From the NCBI RefSeq assembly GCF_030161875.1, contig NZ_BSVA01000001.1, positions 124,001 through 188,000 on the forward strand: DNA of 64,000 bases, given 5' to 3'. Positions 8,819-16,370 of this stretch are shown in pieces. The position numbers and the translations under genes were made by a program. Source of the DNA: Homoserinibacter gongjuensis. GTDB lineage: Bacteria > Actinomycetota > Actinomycetes > Actinomycetales > Microbacteriaceae. The notes under the pieces are model-generated. The model searched no databases, was not told the origin of the DNA, and saw nothing but the letters and a program-made list of their open reading frames with translations. Position 1 is the first letter of the stretch, and each line of letters begins with the position of its first letter.

Positions 8819-8983
8819 CGGTCTCTCCCTGTTCGGCGCGCCCTCAGCTGGACGGCGCCCGGGCAATCGTGCCGGTGACGTCCGGGCGCCGTCAGGCCAG
8901 GATGCCCGGCGCGGGGACGCGCGCAGGGTGCCGCGACCGGATCCGGGGATGACCCGCATCCGGTGCGGCGGTGAAGGAGAGGA
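8672..8983. repeat. Right copy of the 312-bp ssb direct repeat
   Basis: It matches 4826-5137 in length and orientation and includes the truncated ssb and its leader. The leader stem-loop is at 8851-8893, with the same arms gacggcgcccgg and ccgggcgccgtc and a longer, different loop. The repeat ends a few bases before the stop of the gene at 8996-9208. That gene was therefore probably the original upstream neighbour of ssb. Confidence 0.88.
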
Positions 8984-8995
8984 GACCCCGCGAGT

Positions 8996-9208
8996 TCAGT
9001 GCTCGCGGAAGTCCGGCCACTCCGAACCGGGCTCGAGCGCGGCGTGCAGCGCGCTCTTCGCGACCTCGAGGGTGGGGTAGGTGCCTCGGTAGGTGTCGTC
9101 GTCGAGCAGCTTCATCTGGAAGCCCTCGGCGGTGCGGTGGATGGCGCCCACGGCGCCCGCGGGCCCGAAGGCGACCCACCGCTGTTCGACGGTCGTGCTC
9201 TCGCTCAT
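8996..9208 (-). CDS. Conserved small protein, unknown
   Basis: The 70-residue acidic protein starts MSESTTVEQRWVAFGPAG and runs through AVGAIHRTAEGFQMKLLDDD and TYPTLEVAKSALHAAL to PDFREH. It looks like a small alpha/beta domain with a pattern common in Microbacteriaceae genomes, where it carries no functional name that I can vouch for. A purine-rich ribosome site (aaggagcag) lies upstream of the ATG at 9208. It sits directly upstream of the ssb leader repeat. Confidence 0.7.
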   Translation of the reverse strand: MSESTTVEQRWVAFGPAGAVGAIHRTAEGFQMKLLDDDTYRGTYPTLEVAKSALHAALEPGSEWPDFREH

Positions 9209-9295
9209 GATCTGCTCCTTCGCGTGGCTGTCGACTGCCTCTGAATCGACCGTACCCCGCGGGGGTCGCCCCGTGTCGAGTACCCCTGAGAATCT

Positions 9296-9862
9296 TCAGC
9301 CGAGCTCCGCGAACCCCGCCCAGACCACGTCGAGCAGCCGATCGAAGCTCGCGTCGACATCGTCGGGCAACCCGAACCCGCCGGCCGCCTCGAGCAGCAC
9401 GAAGCCGTGCACGGCAGCGCGCGCGATGCGCACGGCATCCACCTCGCGCGCCGCCAGCAGCCCCTCGCGGCGCACCACCCCGGCGAGCAGGGCGACGGCC
9501 CGCTCCCCCGCCGCGAGCAGCTCCGCCGACGCCTCGCGGCCGGGCGCGGGCTGACTGGCGAGATAGAGCCCCGGATGCGCGCGCGCCTCGGCGCGGATCG
9601 CCCGCCCCGCGGCGCGGAACGCGGCACGCCCCGAGGCGCCAGCCACCGCATCCGCCACCGCGTCGGCGAGTCGCGTGACCCCCACGACGGCGACCGCATC
9701 CCGCAGCTCGTCGAGCGAGCGCACGTGCTTGTACAGGCTCGGCACCGCGACGCCCGCCCGCGACGCCACGGCCGCGAGCGTGATCGGGGCGTGCGGGTCG
9801 GCGTCGAGCAGCTCGACCGTGAGGGCGACGACCGCGTCGCGGCTGAGGCCGGCCCTAGGCAC
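9296..9862 (-). CDS. TetR/AcrR family regulator
   Basis: The 188-residue protein has an N-terminal helix-turn-helix: ALTVELLDADPHAPITLAAVASRAGVAVPSL-YKHVRS, residues about 10-50. An all-helical ligand/dimer domain follows with a TetR_C-like pattern ending VVWAGFAELG. The GTG at 9862 overlaps the last 8 bases of the hydrolase gene, so the two are translationally coupled. The perfect 33-bp palindrome at the head of this operon (10699-10731) is the obvious operator. The hydrolase is therefore probably both repressed by this protein and linked to its inducer. Confidence 0.88.
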   Translation of the reverse strand: MPRAGLSRDAVVALTVELLDADPHAPITLAAVASRAGVAVPSLYKHVRSLDELRDAVAVVGVTRLADAVADAVAGASGRAAFRAAGRAIRAEARAHPGLYLASQPAPGREASAELLAAGERAVALLAGVVRREGLLAAREVDAVRIARAAVHGFVLLEAAGGFGLPDDVDASFDRLLDVVWAGFAELG

Positions 9863-10718
9863 GCGCGGCCACTTGCGCCACGAAGGTGCGGACGGCGGGC
9901 AGCACGACATCCGGGCGCTGGCGGTGCGGGTAGTGGGCGGCGTCGTCGACGAGCAGCGTCTGAGCGCCCGGCAGCACCTCGGCGATGTGCGCGAGCTCGG
10001 CCGCCGGATCGCGGAAGTCGGGATCGAGTGCGCCGACGATCGCGAGCGCGGGGGCTCGCACCTCGGCGATGCGCGCCGCGACGGGGGCATGGTCGAGCAC
10101 GGAGGTGAGCCGACGGAACTCGGCGAGCCGACCGGGCCGGCGCAGCCATGCGCCGATCTCGGCGACATGCGCCTCGTGGTCGGCGGGCACGGCGCCCTTG
10201 TTGAGGGTGCTGCGGTAGTACCCGAGCCAGGCGGCCACACCCCACGGCCGGGCGAAGAGCGCCCGGAACATGAGGCGCATGGCCCAGGCGGGGCCTGCCC
10301 CATTGCGCACGAAGGGCGAGAGCAGCACGAGCCCGCGCACGAGCTCGGGCCGGTCCGCCGCGGCGAGCAGCGCGGAGGACGCACCCATCGAGGTGCCGAC
10401 GATCACGGCGGGGCCGCCGAGCTGCTCGATGAGGGCGATCAGATCGGATGCCGTGGCCGGGTCGCCGAGTTCGGCGAACCCCGCGTCCGAATCGCCGTGG
10501 CCGCGCAGGTCGAGCGTCGCGACCCGGAAGCCGTCGGCCACGAGGGCCTCCGCGAGCGCGGTGTCGGCGGATCGCAGATCGCCCATCCCGGGCGCGGTCA
10601 CCACGAGCGGGCCGTCGCCGCGCACCTCGTAGGCTACGCGGCCCACGGCATCCGCGGTTGCGGAGAGGGGCGGGTGAGGAAGGAGACGGTGGAGGTCACG
10701 TCGTAAAGCTAATGGCAT
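9855..10718 (-). CDS. Alpha/beta hydrolase, TetR-linked
   Basis: The protein has the hydrolase core: oxyanion strand VVTAPGMGDLRS, LDLRGHGDSD, nucleophile elbow VIVGTSMGASSALL (Ser), acid in ALDPDFRDP and the C-terminal His in DDAAHYPHR. The frame as given starts with an ATG inside a 33-bp palindrome, and its first 20 residues (RRDLHRLLPHPP) are unlike the family. A GTG at 10699 begins MTSTVSFLTRP. Restoring one base in the G run at 10667-10670 joins it to VGRVAYEVRGDGP. I prefer that start, which leaves the palindrome upstream as operator. The substrate is unknown. Confidence 0.82.
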   Translation of the reverse strand: MPLALRRDLHRLLPHPPLSATADAVGRVAYEVRGDGPLVVTAPGMGDLRSADTALAEALVADGFRVATLDLRGHGDSDAGFAELGDPATASDLIALIEQLGGPAVIVGTSMGASSALLAAADRPELVRGLVLLSPFVRNGAGPAWAMRLMFRALFARPWGVAAWLGYYRSTLNKGAVPADHEAHVAEIGAWLRRPGRLAEFRRLTSVLDHAPVAARIAEVRAPALAIVGALDPDFRDPAAELAHIAEVLPGAQTLLVDDAAHYPHRQRPDVVLPAVRTFVAQVAARA

Positions 10719-10731
10719 TAGCTTTACGACG
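10699..10731. promoter_or_regulatory. 33-bp perfect palindrome, probable TetR operator
   Basis: Two 16-bp arms (cgtcgtaaagctaatg and cattagctttacgacg) flank a single central g. It lies immediately before the preferred start of the hydrolase-TetR operon, and its AT-rich core stands out from the surrounding GC-rich DNA. The TetR encoded second in the operon is the likely ligand. Confidence 0.8.
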
Positions 10732-10754
10732 CAACCCCGAATCCGCTGGCGCGC

Positions 10755-11282
10755 TCAGGCCGCCTTGACGTACTGCGCGAAGCCCTTGCGCACCTTGTTG
10801 ACCTTGGGCAGCGCGACCGCGAGGCAGTAACCCTGACCGGGATTCTTGGCGAAGAAGTCCTGGTGGTACTCCTCCGCGCGGAAGAACTCCCCGAGCTTCG
10901 TGACCGACGTCACGACTCCGTCACCCCAGATCTCCCGAGCGCGCTCGAGCGACGCCGTGAACTCGGCCTTCTGCTCCTCGTCGGCATAGAACATCGCCGA
11001 GCGATACTGGGTGCCGACGTCGTTGCCCTGGCGGTTCAGCTGACGCGGGTCGTGCAGCGTGAAGAACACGTCGAGGATGACGCTCGCCGGGATCACCGTC
11101 TCGTCGAAGGTCACCGCGACGGCCTCGGCGTGGCCCGTGCTGCCCGTGCACACGAGCTCGTAGCTCGGGTTCGGCACCGATCCTCCCGTGTAGCCCGACA
11201 CGACGTCCGTCACGCCCTCGAGCGTGCGGTACACCGCATCCAGGCACCAGAAACAACCGCCGGCGAGAACGAACGTGCGCAT
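10755..11282 (-). CDS. msrA: Peptide-methionine (S)-S-oxide reductase
   Basis: MsrA reduces methionine-S-sulphoxide in proteins and repairs oxidative damage. The 175-residue enzyme carries the catalytic GGCFWC motif (Cys at residue 10) at its start. It continues VYRTLEGVTDVVSGYTGG, TGHAEAVAVTFD, DPRQLNRQGNDVGTQYRS and EEYHQDFFAKNP. These include the Glu and Tyr that bind the sulphoxide. No second recycling Cys beyond GYCLAVALPK is obvious. ATG at 11282 gives the conserved start MRTFVLAGG. It diverges from the aldo/keto reductase gene across a long inverted repeat. Confidence 0.96.
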   Translation of the reverse strand: MRTFVLAGGCFWCLDAVYRTLEGVTDVVSGYTGGSVPNPSYELVCTGSTGHAEAVAVTFDETVIPASVILDVFFTLHDPRQLNRQGNDVGTQYRSAMFYADEEQKAEFTASLERAREIWGDGVVTSVTKLGEFFRAEEYHQDFFAKNPGQGYCLAVALPKVNKVRKGFAQYVKAA

Positions 11283-11349
11283 GATGCGACCTGCTTTCGT
11301 GTGTTGGGGACACTGGATGCAACGCAGCGGATGTCGCATCCGTTCCCCG

Positions 11350-11415
11350 GGTGCGTTGGTCGAGGCCGGGTGGGAACGCGCGACACGCGAACGATCCGGT
11401 CTCGACCAACGCACC
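11350..11415. promoter_or_regulatory. Inverted repeat between msrA and the aldo/keto reductase
   Basis: The 15-bp arms ggtgcgttggtcgag (11350-11364) and ctcgaccaacgcacc (11401-11415) match perfectly across a 36-bp gap. The right arm ends 13 bp before the reductase ATG, and the left arm lies within 70 bp of the msrA start. It could be a shared operator for two redox-linked genes, or a transcribed hairpin. Confidence 0.5.
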
Positions 11416-11428
11416 CTAGGGTGAGCAC

Positions 11429-12428
11429 ATGCCGTACACCGCTGCCGACGACCGTTACGACCGCCTCGAATACGCCCGCGTGGGCCGCTCGGGCCTCAAG
11501 CTGCCGCGTATCTCGTTGGGTCTCTGGAACAACTTCGGCCACGACCGGCCGCTCACGACGCAGCGTTCGATCGTGCTGCGCGCCTTCGATCTCGGCGTCA
11601 CCCATTTCGATCTCGCGAACAACTACGGCCCGCCTCCCGGGTCGGCCGAGGAGAACTTCGGCCGCATCCTCGCGAGCGATCTGCGCCCGTATCGCGACGA
11701 GCTCATCGTCTCGTCGAAGGCCGGCTACGACATGTGGCCGGGGCCGTACGGCGAGTGGGGCTCGCGCAAGTACCTGCTGAGCTCGCTCGACGCCTCGCTC
11801 ACGCGTCTCGGGCTCGACTACGTCGACATCTTCTACCACCACCGGCCCGACCCCGAGACCCCGATCGAGGAGTCGATGAGGGCGCTCGCGCACGCCGTGC
11901 GCAGCGGCAAGGCGCTCTACGCGGGCATCTCGAACTACGGTCCGGACGACACCCGCCGCGCCGCTGCCGCCCTCGCCGCCGAGGGGTGCCGTTGCTGATC
12001 CACCAGCCCTCGTATTCGATGTTCAACCGCACGCCCGAGGAAGGGCTGCTGGATGCGATCGGCGAGCTCGGCATCGGGTCCATCGTCTTCTCCCCCTCGC
12101 GCAGGGACTGCTGACGAACCGCTACCTCGGCGGCATCCCCGAGGACTCGCGCGCGGCGAAGGGCCGCTGGATGAACGCCGACACCATCAGCGAGACCTAC
12201 CTCGAGCGGGCACGCGGCCTCAACGCCATCGCCGAGGCGCGCGGGCAGAGCCTCGCGCAGCTCGCGCTGTTGTGGGTGCTGCGGCAGCCGAGCGTCACGA
12301 GCGCCCTCATCGGGGCGTCGAGCGTGGCCCAGCTGGAGGACAATCTCGCGGCGCTCGACGGTGCACCGTTGACCGACGAGGAACTCGCGGCGATCGAGCC
12401 GTTGGCGGTGCACGGTACCGGCCGGTAG
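11429..12428 (+). CDS. Aldo/keto reductase, YghZ/MgrA-like (two frameshifts)
   Basis: This NADPH-dependent enzyme resembles L-glyceraldehyde-3-phosphate reductase (YghZ). The N-terminal part is diagnostic: SLGLWNNFGHDRPL, THFDLANNYGPPPGSAEENFGR (Asp and Tyr catalytic), VSSKAGYDMWPGPYG (Lys) and LDYVDIFYHHRPD (His). After AALAAEG the frame breaks at the G run 11983-11986 and resumes as VPLLIHQPSYSMFNR. It breaks again at the C run 12092-12096 and resumes as GLLTNRYLGGIPEDS. The end carries SVTSALIGASSVAQLEDN. The three pieces together give about 333 residues, the family length. Both breaks are probably sequence errors. Confidence 0.9.
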
Positions 12429-12438
12429 GCGCGACGTC

Positions 12439-12486
12439 GGTTTCGAAACGCGTCGCGCCTACGACCCGACGCTCCTCGACCAGCTG
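12439..12486. repeat. Intergenic palindromic repeat unit (degenerate)
   Basis: It reads ggtttcgaaacgcg ... ctcctcgaccagctg, a variant of the GTTTCGAGACGCG/CGCTCCTCAACC unit found at 23.5, 29.8, 57.5 and 61 kb. It follows the aldo/keto reductase stop by 10 bp. Confidence 0.6.
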
Positions 12487-12571
12487 AGCACGGCGCCGGC
12501 AGCGCCGCACAATCTCACGGCGCGCGGGGGAAGACAGCCCGTTCCGTCTGCACCCGACGTAGGGTGCCGCC

Positions 12572-13291
12572 ATGCAGTGGTGGAACGACTTCGTGGACTG
12601 GTTCTATTCCGAGGACGGCCAGCGGATCCTGGTGTCCGCCGTCATCCCCTTCCTCGCCATCGTGGTGGCCGGCATCGTGGCGGCCCTCATCGGGCGCGGC
12701 GCCACACGTCGGCTCGTCGCCCAGCGCGACCATGAGACGCGCGCGGCCGCCGTGACCGCGCTCATCTCGGCGGGGCAGAACGCGGCGCGCTGGCACAGTC
12801 AGTCGCCCGCCGCGCGTGAGCACGCCGAGCACCTGGCCAACGACGCGGATGTCATGGTGCGTCTGCTGCCGATCGCGGGTGCGAACTACGCCGCCGACTG
12901 GGCCTCGCACCAGCTCGCCGACATGCGCGTCAACTCGGTGAGCTTCAGCTACCAGGCCGACCAGACGCTCTCCGAGTACCGTGAGCGCCTCGTGCTGTGG
13001 CTGCACAAGCCGAACAAGGGCCGCAAGCTCTTCGCCGCCGACCTCGAGCGCTGGCGCTACGAGGAGCAGGGCACCGATCCGGTGATCCTCGAGCAGCAGC
13101 AGTGGGCCGAGAACCAGTACACGGCGACGACCGACCAGAAGGTGCCGCACGAGCCGCTCATCGAGCCGGCGGAGTCGACGGCCGTCTCCCCCACGCCTCT
13201 GGACACCGACCGTTACGCCTCGCCGCTCGCGGCATCCGCCGACCCCGCCACGGGGCCGGTTGCGGCTGCCGACGAGCCCGAGTCGCGCTGA
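12572..13291 (+). CDS. Membrane-anchored protein, unknown
   Basis: The 239-residue product starts MQWWNDFVDWFYSEDGQ and has one membrane helix at about residues 19-41 (ILVSAVIPFLAIVVAGIVAAL). A long helical cytoplasmic region follows (ATRRLVAQRDHETRAAAV, AREHAEHLANDADVMVR, YRERLVLWLHKPNKGRK) with a Pro/Ala/Asp-rich disordered tail. Many Microbacteriaceae encode similar proteins without a known role. Its last 79 bp overlap the end of the convergent hydrolase gene, so one of the two C-termini may be wrong. Confidence 0.65.
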   Translation: MQWWNDFVDWFYSEDGQRILVSAVIPFLAIVVAGIVAALIGRGATRRLVAQRDHETRAAAVTALISAGQNAARWHSQSPAAREHAEHLANDADVMVRLLPIAGANYAADWASHQLADMRVNSVSFSYQADQTLSEYRERLVLWLHKPNKGRKLFAADLERWRYEEQGTDPVILEQQQWAENQYTATTDQKVPHEPLIEPAESTAVSPTPLDTDRYASPLAASADPATGPVAAADEPESR

Positions 13292-14147
13292 GCGGCGTCC
13301 CCGTCGAGGAAGACGCGGATCACCCGCGCGAGTTCGGCGGGCCGCTCCTCCGGCACGAAATGTGAGGCTCCGGCGAGTGCGTGCACCTCGAGGTGCGCCG
13401 CCCATCGGCTCGCGCTCTGCATGCCCATGCGCGCGACGATCGGATCGTCGGCGCCGTACACGACGAGCGTCGGCACCTCGAGTCGGCGGCGGCGGTATCG
13501 CCCGGCGAGGATCGCGAGGAAGGTCGGCAGGATGAGTCGTCGGTACAGCGCCGATCCGGCGCGCGCCCGTGCCGGGTCGCGGTAGGGGGCCAGGTAGCCC
13601 TCGATCTCGTCGTCGCTACGCTCGCGGGCGCAGTAGTCGACGAGCAGGGTGCGCAGGATGCGCTGGCGACCTCGCCGGAGCGCCGCCGGACCGATGCCCG
13701 GGGCGGCGAGCACGAAGTCGAACCACATGCTGGGCATGGCGCGCACGAGCGCGGGTGAGATCCGGATGAAGGGGTGCGGCACGCCGACGATGACGAGCCG
13801 TCGCAGCCGCTCGGGGGATGCGAACGCGAGGCCCAGGGCGACGAGCGCCGCCCAGTCATGCGCGACGATGTCGACCCGGTCGAGTTCGAGAGCATCCAGC
13901 AACGCGCACAGTTCGGCGATCTGCGATGCGAGCCCGTAGCCGCCACGCGGGACATCGCTCGCGCCCGCACCGCGCAGATCGGGACGGATGCTGCGTCGCA
14001 TCGGCAGTTCGGCGACGACCGCATCCCACACCGCTCCGGACTGCGGGAACCCGTGCAGCAGGAGCAGCGGGGGCCCTCACCACCGACGGTCACCTGGAGT
14101 CGAACCCCACCCAGTAGCACGGATCGGGTCGCGGACGTCGTCGACAT
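13213..14147 (-). CDS. Alpha/beta hydrolase, epoxide-hydrolase-like (frameshifted)
   Basis: The enzyme starts MSTTSATRSVLLGGVRLQ and breaks in the G run at 14069-14073. One added base gives GEGPPLLLLHG, then continues with WDAVVAEL and RPDLRGAGAS. The nucleophile motif is VDIVAHDWAALVALG, where Asp of H-D-W replaces the usual Ser. This points to epoxide hydrolase or dehalogenase chemistry rather than esterase. The acid is in VVYGADDPIV and the His in AGASHFVPEERP. The C-terminal tail after FLDGDAAQ overlaps the neighbouring membrane-protein gene and may be misframed. It diverges from a TetR regulator that probably controls it. Confidence 0.85.
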
Positions 14148-14208
14148 GGGGGCACGATACTACAGTTATAGTAGCCTGGCGATACCGTGCCGCGATTACT
14201 CTGGGCCC
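14148..14208. promoter_or_regulatory. Divergent promoter/operator for hydrolase and TetR genes
   Basis: This 61-bp gap contains an AT-rich inverted repeat, tacta-N6-tagta (14158-14173), and a tatagt -10-like box at 14167-14172 reading towards the TetR gene. The repeat is placed to be the TetR binding site and to cover promoters in both directions. Confidence 0.5.
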
Positions 14209-14754
14209 ATGGCAGGCACGCGTGAACTCGTCCTGCGCGCCGCCATCCGCATCCTCGGCACCGAGGGGGTGCGCGCCCTCACCCATGCCCGCATCGACAC
14301 GGTTGCGGGGGTGCCGCTGGGCAGTTGTTCGAACTACTTCCGCACGCGTCGCGCGCTGCTCACGGGAATCGCCGAGCAGATGGCGTCCGACGAGCTCAGC
14401 GCGTTCGAGCGCTTCGCCGATGCGCCGTCCAGCCGCGACGAGCTCGTCGACCAATTGACCCGCGTCGTGGAACTGCAGACCGGGCCGGGCCGAATCGCGA
14501 CCCTCGCGCGCCACCGGCTGTTCCTCGAGGTCGCCGAAGGCGACGCCGCCGACATCTTCGGCGCGGGCCGCGCCCGATTCACGGCCTGGACCGCCCGAGC
14601 GCTCGGCGCCCTCGGCACGCACGATGACGACGCCGTGCGCGCCTTCATGGCCGGGCTGGACGGGCTCATCCTGCACCGCCTGACGGTCGACGATTCGGGC
14701 GAGGTGAGCAGCATCATCCGCTACCTGCTCGACGGGGTCGCCCCCACGCGCTGA
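14209..14754 (+). CDS. TetR/AcrR family regulator
   Basis: The 181-residue protein starts MAGTRELVLRAAIRILGTEG. Its helix-turn-helix is typical of TetR: ALTHARIDTVAGVPLGSCSNYF, residues about 24-45, with the recognition helix ending in the S-NYFRTR pattern. A helical C-terminal domain (LVDQLTRVVELQTGPGRIATLARHR) would bind a small molecule and dimerise. It is divergent from the epoxide-hydrolase-like gene and ends 17 bp before the end of the convergent exporter operon. The ligand is unknown. Confidence 0.88.
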   Translation: MAGTRELVLRAAIRILGTEGVRALTHARIDTVAGVPLGSCSNYFRTRRALLTGIAEQMASDELSAFERFADAPSSRDELVDQLTRVVELQTGPGRIATLARHRLFLEVAEGDAADIFGAGRARFTAWTARALGALGTHDDDAVRAFMAGLDGLILHRLTVDDSGEVSSIIRYLLDGVAPTR

Positions 14755-14771
14755 CGGCGCCGTCCTCGACC

Positions 14772-15445
14772 TCAGCCGTCGAGGCGGCCGTCGTGGATGC
14801 GCAGCACTCGGTTCGCCCGTTCGGCGAGCGCGGGGTCGTGCGTCGCCACGAGCGCGGCCATGCCGGTGTCGGCGACGAGGCGCGCGATGAGGTCCATGAT
14901 CGCGGCACCCGTCTCGGAGTCGAGTTGGCCGGTCGGTTCGTCGGCGAGCAGGAGGGCCGGCCGGATGACGATCGCGCGCGCGATGCCGACCCGCTGCTGC
15001 TGGCCCCTGAGAGCTCGCCGGGCCGCTGCGCGGCATGGTCGCTCAGGTCGACCGCGGCGAGGGCCTCGGCCACCCGCCGCTCTCGCTCGGCGCGCGGCAC
15101 CCGCAGGATGCGCAACGGCACCTCGACGTTCTCGGCTGCAGAGAGCACGGGCAGCAGCCCGAAGGTCTGGAACACGGATGCCACGCGCGTCGAGCGCAGC
15201 TGACGAAGCTCCTGCTCGTCGAGCGTCTCGAGCGCACGACCGTCGAGCTCGACCCGGCCCGCGGTCGACCGGTCCAGCCCACCGAGCATCGTGAGCAGTG
15301 TCGTCTTACCGGCTCCCGACCTTCCCTGCAGCACGACGAGCTCGCCCGCTGCGACCTCGAGCGTCGCGCCGTCCACGGCGCGCACCTCGCCGGCCGGGGT
15401 CGCGAACACGCGCGTGAGACCCTCCGCACGCAGCACGGCGGTCAT
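14772..15445 (-). CDS. ABC exporter ATPase, LolD/MacB type (frameshifted)
   Basis: This soluble ATPase powers the FtsX-like permeases upstream in the operon. It starts [14 protein letters not shown] with Walker A GRSGAGKTT near residue 40, then a Q-loop in VFQTFGLLPVLSAAENV. The frame breaks in the C run at 15004-15007, inside the signature. One restored base gives [16 protein letters not shown], then [11 protein letters not shown] and VATHDPALAE, ending RIHDGRLDG with a TGA at 14772-14774. The length is about 224 residues. Its ATG overlaps the preferred stop of the preceding ATPase in an ATGA junction. Confidence 0.88.
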
Positions 15446-16366
15446 CGCGCCTCCTCCCCTCGTACGGCGCATCCGGGCGCGCGCCATGCGGTTGCCCCGG
15501 TCGCACCTCGATCCGATCCGGTTCGAGGCCGAGTCGCACGCGGTCACGCAGCTCGAGCACCGCGATGAACTCGGCGGGCAGCTGCATGCGCCCCGCACGG
15601 TCGAGCACCGCGAACTCCTCGGCCACCCGCACTCGCCCGCCTTCGGCATCCGTGTGGGTACGGCGCAGCACCTCGGTCGAGGTGCGCCCGTCGCGGATGC
15701 GGATGGTGCGGTCCACGTGTTCGGCGACGGCCGCGTCGTGGGTCACCACGAGCGTCGTGAGGCCCTGCTCGCGGCCGACGGTCTCCATCGCCTCGAGCAC
15801 CTGGGCGCTCGTGACCTCGTCGAGCTCGCCCGTGGGCTCGTCGGCGAGCAGTACGCGCGGGCCGTTGGCGAGCGCGACCGCGAGCGCGACGCGCTGCTGC
15901 TGCCCGCCGGAGAGCTCGGCCGGCCGCCGGTCGGCGAGGTCGCCGATCTCGAGCAGCTCGAGCAGCTCGGCGCCGCGCGCCTCTCGCTCCGCACGCGGAA
16001 CGACTCCCGCCACGTGCTGCGCGAGCGCGATGTTCTCGGCCGCCGTGAGGTAGCCCACGAGGTTGCGACTCGTCTGCTGCCAGATGAAGCCGACGCTGCC
16101 GCGGCGATACGCGATCCGTTCGGCGCGCCGCATCGCGGTCAGGTCGTGACCCGCGACGCGGGCGACCCCGCGGTGGGCGTGTCGAGGCCGGCGAGGATGC
16201 CGAGCAGCGTCGACTTGCCCGAGCCGGAGGCGCCCACGAGCGCGACGAGCTCCCCGCGCTCGACCCGCAGATCGAGACCCTGCAGTGCCTGCACCTCCAC
16301 GCCTTGAGCCGTGAAGATGCGCACGAGACCCTCGCACAGGATGTCGGGTTCGGCGAGCGCGGTCAT
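15442..16366 (-). CDS. ABC exporter ATPase with C-terminal AbrB-like extension (two frameshifts)
   Basis: The ATPase core shows [64 protein letters not shown] and [14 protein letters not shown]. One break lies early, in the C run 16166-16169; restoring a base gives [11 protein letters not shown]. After the ATPase the chain goes on for about 60 residues: [20 protein letters not shown] and [18 protein letters not shown]. This resembles a swapped-hairpin AbrB domain. A second break in the C run 15495-15498 lets the gene stop inside the ATGA start of the next ATPase. The extension may bind the partner ATPase or DNA; neither is known. Confidence 0.87.
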
Positions 16367-16370
16367 CTGC

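Noticed and set aside
11983-12096. Programmed ribosomal frameshifting in the aldo/keto reductase and other broken genes
   Set aside because: There are no slippery heptamers or pausing structures, the shifts are all consistent with one lost base in G/C runs, and they hit about thirty unrelated genes.
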